Assembly: GCA_008508345.1 (NCBI GenBank)
Contig: QNGE01001018.1
Location: 117,025-181,024, forward strand
DNA length: 64,000 nucleotides
Direction: 5' to 3'
Source of the DNA: Paragonimus westermani
Lineage: Eukaryota > Platyhelminthes > Trematoda > Plagiorchiida > Troglotrematidae
Numbering within the stretch: position 1 is the first letter of the stretch; each line of letters starts with the position of its first letter. Shown here piece by piece: positions 58,640-64,000 of the stretch. The translations under genes were made by a program, and so were the position numbers. The notes under the pieces were generated by a model. That model saw nothing but the letters and a program-made list of their open reading frames with translations, did not search any database and had not been told where the DNA came from.

Positions 58640-60140
58640 GGTAGAAGGAAAGTTACCAGTAAAGTAACGACTGTACACCAGGGTCAACTTCTGGTCTAGA
58701 GTTCATTGACTAAGAAATTACGTGACAGGAAATGTTCGGGGAGGTAACGGCTGGTCCGGTTTAATTGCGTGAACCCAGCCGTTATCTTACCGAGCTATTC
58801 GTGAGGTAAGGACAATTAATGATTCAAGGCAATGTAAGACAGGCAGATTAGCTTATAGCTATTTTCACTATCACTTGTAACTCGCCATTGATTGCATTGT
58901 GTGCACGCCCTAGTGCTGAATCAGTCGGTTCGGACGTGAGGGTTAACGAACATAGCACCATTTCTCATATCCTCGTTAAAAACTAGACGGGGGCTGTCAA
59001 GGTCTCGTGACCGTTAGCCACATTCGACCACTGACGTACTGTTAACACTGAGGAGTTCTGTTCAACTGAATCCCCCTTCGACAGCTGAAACTGTTCCGTA
59101 ACGTCGTTAACTGAATAGGGTTGGCTTCGTTATTGACAACGTCCTAGGATCAAGTGGTGCAAACGGATATGGGGCAATCGGGAGCAAGTCACATATGGAT
59201 AGAATTTGTGCTTTTTTAATTAGAAATATGGAGGAATAAAAAGGAAAGTATCAGAATGAGTTCATAAAGGATTTCCGCTGAACATCGAGTCCGGGATTTT
59301 GATTGGTCGAATTTTGATACCGGCTTGACGCACGAGGGCGCGACAGTCGACACCGAAGGGAGCACTGGAACAAATAGACAATGGTGTAGAAACTAATGAT
59401 GAAAAGCGTACATACCGGTGACGCCGCAAAAACATCTTACCACACATGTACACATCATCAATTTGGAGCGAAAAACCTAAAAAAAATTGCGGTTCAAACT
59501 GCCGTTGGTTGTGAGACAAGCGAGCAAAGTGATAAATAAAACGGAATTTGTGCGAGAGAATAATGAGAGCGAATGGTTCGAGAAAGTCCCTAACTCAGTG
59601 TCTCTCTTCAGTGAAGCCACCAAGACCATTACGGCTCGTGACCACACCGCTGGCCGAGAGCAGCAAAGTATCTTTTGACACAGGAAGCGTTTGATGGACC
59701 AGGGCGCATATAATTGCCCCAAGCAGTGACGCCGGTGCTTCTAGGAAAACGTGTTGAGAAGCGGTAGCTGTGCATATGCGATTCATCTGTCAACTAACTG
59801 ATGAAGACAATAGCAGTCAAACATGGATAGTAAATGGATTATATCTCACAAGCAAGATGGACTACAAGCTGTAATTTGACTACATAATCAGACAACGCCT
59901 TGAAAGGGCGAGTCAGGGTTTGCATTCGCTATTGTAACCGATATCCTATAGGTAATGGTGCGGGCTGGTGACTTTGTGCAGTCCAGAGAGATGACGGAAT
60001 TAATTATCTAGTCAGAGGACTGCGGTAAGTAAAACAGCATCACTGTCAGTGCAAAGCTGCATAAAAGCCTTACACTTGAGCAACACACACCGTATCTGAT
60101 GGTTGGGAACAGTGGTGGTGTTGTTTGTAGCCCGGGTTGA
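58640..60140. other. Non-coding stretch
   Basis: Overlapping minus and plus frames at 59262-59786 are repeat-like, but no second copy was found here. No gene is called. Confidence 0.35.
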
Positions 60141-60142
60141 TG

Positions 60143-60349
60143 GTTTTGGTATTCATATGTTCGCCGAGCTTGGCATTTAGGTTGCAAACGATTCATCACC
60201 AGGCGAGGTGACATCATCAGTGCGTAAGTGTTTCAGCGTATATTCAAAATATACGCTGAAACACTTACGCACTGATGATATCACCTCGCCTGGTGATGAA
60301 ACGTTTGTAACTTAAATGCCAAGCTCGGGGAACATATGAATACCAAAAC
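60143..60349. repeat. Near-perfect 207-base palindrome
   Basis: Two arms of about 100 bases (60143-60243 and 60249-60349) are inverted copies around a 5-base centre at 60246. The inner 40 bases of each arm match almost without error, and the outer parts differ by a handful of substitutions. The arms include CATCACCAGGCGAGGTGA and GTGCGTAAGTGTTTCAGCG. I could not see terminal repeats or a target duplication. No other copy of this arm sequence was found in the window. Confidence 0.9.
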
Positions 60350-60560
60350 ACACCGTATACCATACAACAGAGAACCACCAATCTAACAGTCTCATAAGAG
60401 TTTATCGAAAAAAAAAGCAATTCAATATCGATCACATACGCGATATAAGATCGATCATCACTAGAAGGAGGTTGAAATGAATAAAAAGAAAACGGAAATT
60501 TCAAATGGACCGTTTGTAACCAAACAAATCGGACGTTCGTGACGAATGTCAGTCGATGTG

Positions 60561-60804
60561 AAAGATATCCGCACCAAGTTCAGTACGAATGAAGTTGAAC
60601 AGTTTGGGCGTCGTGTTTAACATGTTGTTGGTAAACAGATTGGGAATAACACAACGTTACGAGCAAGTTGTAATACTCTACGTTTCAACTGCCTCGGGTG
60701 GCCTTCCTCAGGATTTCGATTACAACACTCCTGAGGAAAGCCACCCAAGGTGGTTGAAACGTAGAGCATTACAACTTGCTTGTAACGTTGTGTTATTCCC
60801 GATC
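60561..60804. repeat. Dispersed fold-back repeat, copy 2
   Basis: This is homologous to 9460-9690. Here the palindrome is longer (left arm from 60638, right arm to 60804), because the outer block GGGAATAACACAACGTTAC is present on both sides. Nine or so bases are missing from the centre of the left arm. It lies about 290 bases after the fold-back at 60143-60349 and about 335 bases beyond the OSGEPL1 stop codon. Confidence 0.88.
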
Positions 60805-61070
60805 CGTCGATCCCACATTTCCTCAGCTTTCTGAAATTTTAATAAACTAGTGTCCTTTATCAAGACTCTAGCGTGAGTGAGCACTTTACGATCTACCCAC
60901 AAAAATACTACGACTTTTGGATGTCTTCGGGAGCGTTGACACTCTAGTGCCTGTTACATGGTAAACTTGTGACGCACTGAACGCCGATTACATAAGAAAT
61001 CATTCTTGCTCGCATTCGACGTGTCCTGGTTTTAGGAAGGTTCCACAATGACGTAACATTCACCTACCTG

Positions 61071-61076
61071 TTTATT
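61071..61076 (-). promoter_or_regulatory. Candidate polyadenylation signal of OSGEPL1
   Basis: AATAAA on the minus strand lies 65-70 bases beyond the proposed stop codon at 61141-61143, a normal distance for a 3' UTR. It predicts a transcript end about 15-30 bases lower, before the fold-back repeats. Confidence 0.4.
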
Positions 61077-61140
61077 TGCATCGTTGGAATGAACCGAAAC
61101 CAGTCAAATATCCATTAACAACAAACCAATGTGAATAGAT

Positions 61141-61216
61141 TCACCTTGGTTCAAAATCGACTTGAGAAGGATCATGGACTATTCTGGAGCCTACTCGTTG
61201 AAGAAGCACACCGTTC
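61141..61216 (-). CDS. OSGEPL1: OSGEPL1 (mitochondrial TsaD/Qri7) terminal exon
   Basis: After a minus-strand acceptor (GGTATTCTTCTCAG) the exon starts with one G that completes the Trp codon split at the donor at 62718. It continues NGVLLQRVGSRIVHDPSQVD and stops at TGA 61143-61141. The joint reading ...MIAWNG matches the MIAWNG signature that follows the CTDNG motif in the mitochondrial OSGEPL1/Qri7 branch. A CCAAG-GTGAAT overlaps the stop and could be a donor, so a further 3' exon is possible. The intron of 1501 bases holds repeat family Y copy C. Confidence 0.75.
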
Positions 61217-62717
61217 CTGAGAAGAATACCAAAGGAAAAAAATGGAAAAGCGGGTAAACACATCTGTATGCACACGATAAACGAGCAAGAATTGAGGTTT
61301 TATATACTGTGAGAGTTGAGAGTAACAAGTGGAGTGCAAAAAACGGAATAAGAGAATCAAATGAAATGGTGAACAATCGCACGGATGTAGCAGTGGTATT
61401 GTGTTGAAAAATGTCAATTTTCTTAGGAAATCTTCTCAATTCCGAAGAAAACTGGAATGATCATTTCCCCATGTGTGAATGTGCAACACACTTCAAATTT
61501 GGTATAGAAACCTGTCCTGTCCATGCAATGGCTTCAAGGCAGTTTCTCAACCATAACCAAAGCCATGTTTCGCGCCCAGAAATACTGGGTTGAAGGTCAT
61601 TCTTCCTAGTACCTTCGGTCTATCTGCTTGTTGAGACCGAGGCGAAGATTGGTTAATTACTGAAATGCTACCACATTTTTGAATCCACTAGCTTCTTCCA
61701 AATGGTCTATCGAAAAGAGACTACAATAAGCAATGTGAGCGATTAAATAATGCTAAACTCGCCATGCGACACCTCTGTAACTCATTTAGCGATAGCGTTA
61801 AGGCTTACATAGCGGCAGCTTCATTCAAAGATGGGATGCGAGGGGGTGAAGAAAACTGGGTGAACATATGTCATCTCGGCTAACGGCCACGTGTTCCACG
61901 CTGCTCATAAACACGCCGGGGAAATGTGATGCTAATATAAACCGACTCGATGCAAGCAAAATGATGCATACAGCAGCGTTCGGAGGCTGAGAATGAGGAT
62001 GAATCGGGTCCTCAAACGGTACAGCATATTACAGTATATACACACATCGCAAACAGTACCCCTTATCCCTAACCTTGGCGTGTTTCAGCCACCAAAGATG
62101 ATGAAGTTCAGCGAATTTACCACATGTCATCACATCAATAGCATGCAGGGTCGTTAAAATATTCTACCTAGATAGGTGGACTCGTCAATAGAACCAACCG
62201 GTCGGTTCGTAACTAAATCAGAGTCGATATACACAAAGCTTTGCATAGCTAAGATGTGGTCAGGGATTTAGTTGAAATGAATTGCAACTTTTGTATCCAG
62301 ACTGGCAAGGATATACACTACTGATGAGCTCTAACAAGAATGAGACCCGGGTCTAAGGGCACTTTTCGAAATAGGCTGGCAAAATAGACCACTTGGATGC
62401 GAAGATTGCAAATAAACGGGCAGAGTTCAATGTGTATCGAAACTTTCTACATTGTTATCAAAAGCGGACCTCACACACGAACAGTATTGTGATCAGCTGT
62501 CCATCGAATGGGAAATATCATCCACGTACTCAATACAGATCTGCTTGTCCCTGACGGTAGCAGTTAAAATTCAAGGTACTCAAATGAACCTTCTAGAATT
62601 TTAGCTATCATTGAAGATAGATTGGATACTGTTACAGATAACCGTCTACAACTTTCCCGTGTGCCCTCAGAGTGGGCATACATGCAGGTTTTTCGATAAA
62701 TTGGCACCGGAACTTAC
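61217..62717 (-). other. Intron between the two recognised OSGEPL1 exons
   Basis: It is bounded by GTAAGT after 62718 and TTCTTCTCAG before 61216. It contains one diverged copy of repeat family Y at 62363-62435 and no coding frame I would support. Confidence 0.65.
62363..62435 (+). repeat. Dispersed repeat family Y, copy C (in OSGEPL1 intron)
   Basis: TTTTCGAAATAGGCTGGC and GGATGCGAAGATTGCAAAT match copy A at 39200. The 3' part is more diverged than in the other two copies. Confidence 0.5.
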
Positions 62718-62900
62718 CAGGCAATCATAACGCCGTTGTCGGTACACAAGCGAGTGGGTGGTGCAATCAGCGGAACGTCGTTCAGATTGGCCACTAACGA
62801 CAGTCCAGCTCGTATAACGGAGTTAGCAGCGACCCCGCCTGAAACAACCTGACGAACACGTGGGGGAATGTCGACGCAAAAAATGTACGCATTCAAAGAA
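62718..62900 (-). CDS. OSGEPL1: OSGEPL1 (mitochondrial TsaD/Qri7) internal exon with metal-ligand motif
   Basis: The minus-strand frame encodes [20 protein letters not shown], then [19 protein letters not shown], ending at a consensus donor (GCCTG then GTAAGT) within a Trp codon. SGGVAAN and CTDNG are hallmark motifs of the TsaD/Kae1/Qri7 family. The Asp of CTDNG (62740-62738) is a conserved metal ligand. PP-x-RLCTDNG-x-MIAW is the OSGEPL1-type form and differs from cytosolic OSGEP. Family members transfer threonylcarbamoyl to A37 of ANN-decoding tRNAs, here expected in mitochondria. The 5' boundary is probably an AG before 62900; a second AG before 62848 is possible. Upstream exons (metal-binding His pair, N-terminus) were not found and should lie beyond the window. 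Confidence 0.88.
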
Positions 62901-62929
62901 CTCGGACGGATAGTCGACAAAACGATCAG

Positions 62930-64000
62930 TCATTAAAAACACAAATAAATAAACACGTCAGCCAGACAAGATGGCACCATGTTTTCAAGTGCAGTAAGTT
63001 GAAGCAGGCCAATACTGCTACCTTGAGGTAGTGGTCAGGCTTGTGTGCTGTTTTAGTCCAGTGGGCTAGGTTGTCCTTACAGGCGCAACCTCGTCGGATA
63101 GGCCAGAGCAGAGAAGTCAGACGAAAAACAGTCGCACTCGTAGGATTGTGTGGCGCACTGTTGATCGCGTGGTGAGGCACGATCGTATGGGCATACAGCC
63201 GAACTGTTTTTGTAGTTGTAGCACTGCTGTCTTCCGTATCAAGAAGAAGATACCCTCAAACAAACAGCACTCTGATCGTCCAACGGTTGACCAGGACCAC
63301 CGGCGTCCTAGAAAATACGGTTGAAAAACCCATTATCACCCAGAAGGCTGCTTTAGCTTCGAGTAAATCTACTGTGCAGTGCTCAAAATCAGACATTAAT
63401 ATCTTATTCACTGCATTCTCGGGCTAGGCGAGCCCACCACTGCCAATTGGGTGAGAATCTTGAGTCACTGATTACGAGTGGGGTCCCCCGGGAAAACATG
63501 TATCCTGTTGTCTCACAGGTCAGACTTTTGAGTCAGAGACACGGAGTGAGAGTCCTCAGACCAACCTACTTCCACAGCATAAACGACCGGCAAGTATCAA
63601 AAGTTATCGTTCTCTTGACGGTGGCGTTATTCACCCATCACGAGTTTCTCCTTTTAATTTGCACATCAATTTTTCCGCCCCCGCCCCCCCTATGTACCTT
63701 CGGGCGAAAATTGTTTTCTTAGGCCCAAACAACTGGCAAAAATTGACGCCTTCGATGCCCACACACTCCGACAATTCAGTCAACAAGCTGCCCTGACAAG
63801 TACTCTCACAAGTCTGGAGCCTGATGTGCGCAGGGTGTCGGAGACGCCAGTCTATGATTCTAGAAGCGTTATCCACTTAAGCTCACCTATAGATGAATGT
63901 CGATTCAAGCGTTTCTCTCTCAGGGTTTCTGGTGACGCAGAATCTGAATATTGTGGTCAGGCTGGAGTGAGAATCGCACTGAGTTACAGGATGGAACAAT
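62930..64000. other. Probable OSGEPL1 intron or unassigned sequence to the window edge
   Basis: I searched both strands for the expected upstream TsaD motifs and found none. Open frames at 62926-63180, 63447-63722 and 63631-63876 carry no recognisable motif. If the gene model is right, this is intron. Confidence 0.4.

Noticed and set aside
62926..63180. Minus-strand frame just upstream of the OSGEPL1 exon, with a CTCAAG/GTAGCA donor.
   Set aside because: None of the TsaD-family motifs expected before SGGV is present, so it is probably intron.
1..64000. CRISPR arrays, bacterial operons, rRNA genes, intact tRNA genes.
   Set aside because: No regular spacer-repeat pattern, no rRNA blocks and no cloverleaf with all stems paired was found on either strand.

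Overview
This is a window of eukaryotic nuclear DNA with sparse genes. Its exons are short, with GT/AG splice sites and long introns. The repeats are degraded retrotransposons, tRNA-derived SINE-like units and fold-back repeats. There are no operons, ribosome binding sites or bacterial-type genes. The mix of a dead Ty3/gypsy element and an RTE-type non-LTR element, together with the moderate AT content, fits a parasitic flatworm (most likely a digenean fluke). That assignment rests on the look of the elements, not on a search.

Right edge (about 61.0-62.9 kb, minus strand): the best-supported host gene. Two exons encode the C-terminal part of OSGEPL1 (Qri7/mitochondrial TsaD), the enzyme family that makes t6A on mitochondrial tRNA. 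The rest of the gene should lie beyond base 64000. Just past its 3' end are two large fold-back repeats (60.14-60.35 and 60.56-60.80 kb); the second has a sister copy at 9.46-9.69 kb.

Left edge (about 4.5-6.4 kb, minus strand): three phase-compatible exons that look like the stalk of a GAIN/GPS-containing receptor (adhesion-GPCR-like). There is an apparent one-base frame break and an (AT)19 microsatellite directly after the GPS-like motif. No transmembrane exons were found downstream.

7.9-24.4 kb, plus strand: scattered candidate exons with good splice signals, several beginning and ending in phase 1. They may belong to one or more genes I do not recognise.

27.0-30.8 kb: a Ty3/gypsy element (LTR, gag, protease, RT, RNase H, partial integrase), heavily decayed, with altered catalytic residues. 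12.7-13.2 kb and 51.8-52.85 kb: the 5' and 3' parts of RTE-type elements, each touching a single N that marks a break or gap. A 288-codon open frame at 55.7-56.6 kb (minus) is longer than chance would give but matches nothing I recognise. The remaining stretches hold old dispersed repeats or nothing I can identify.
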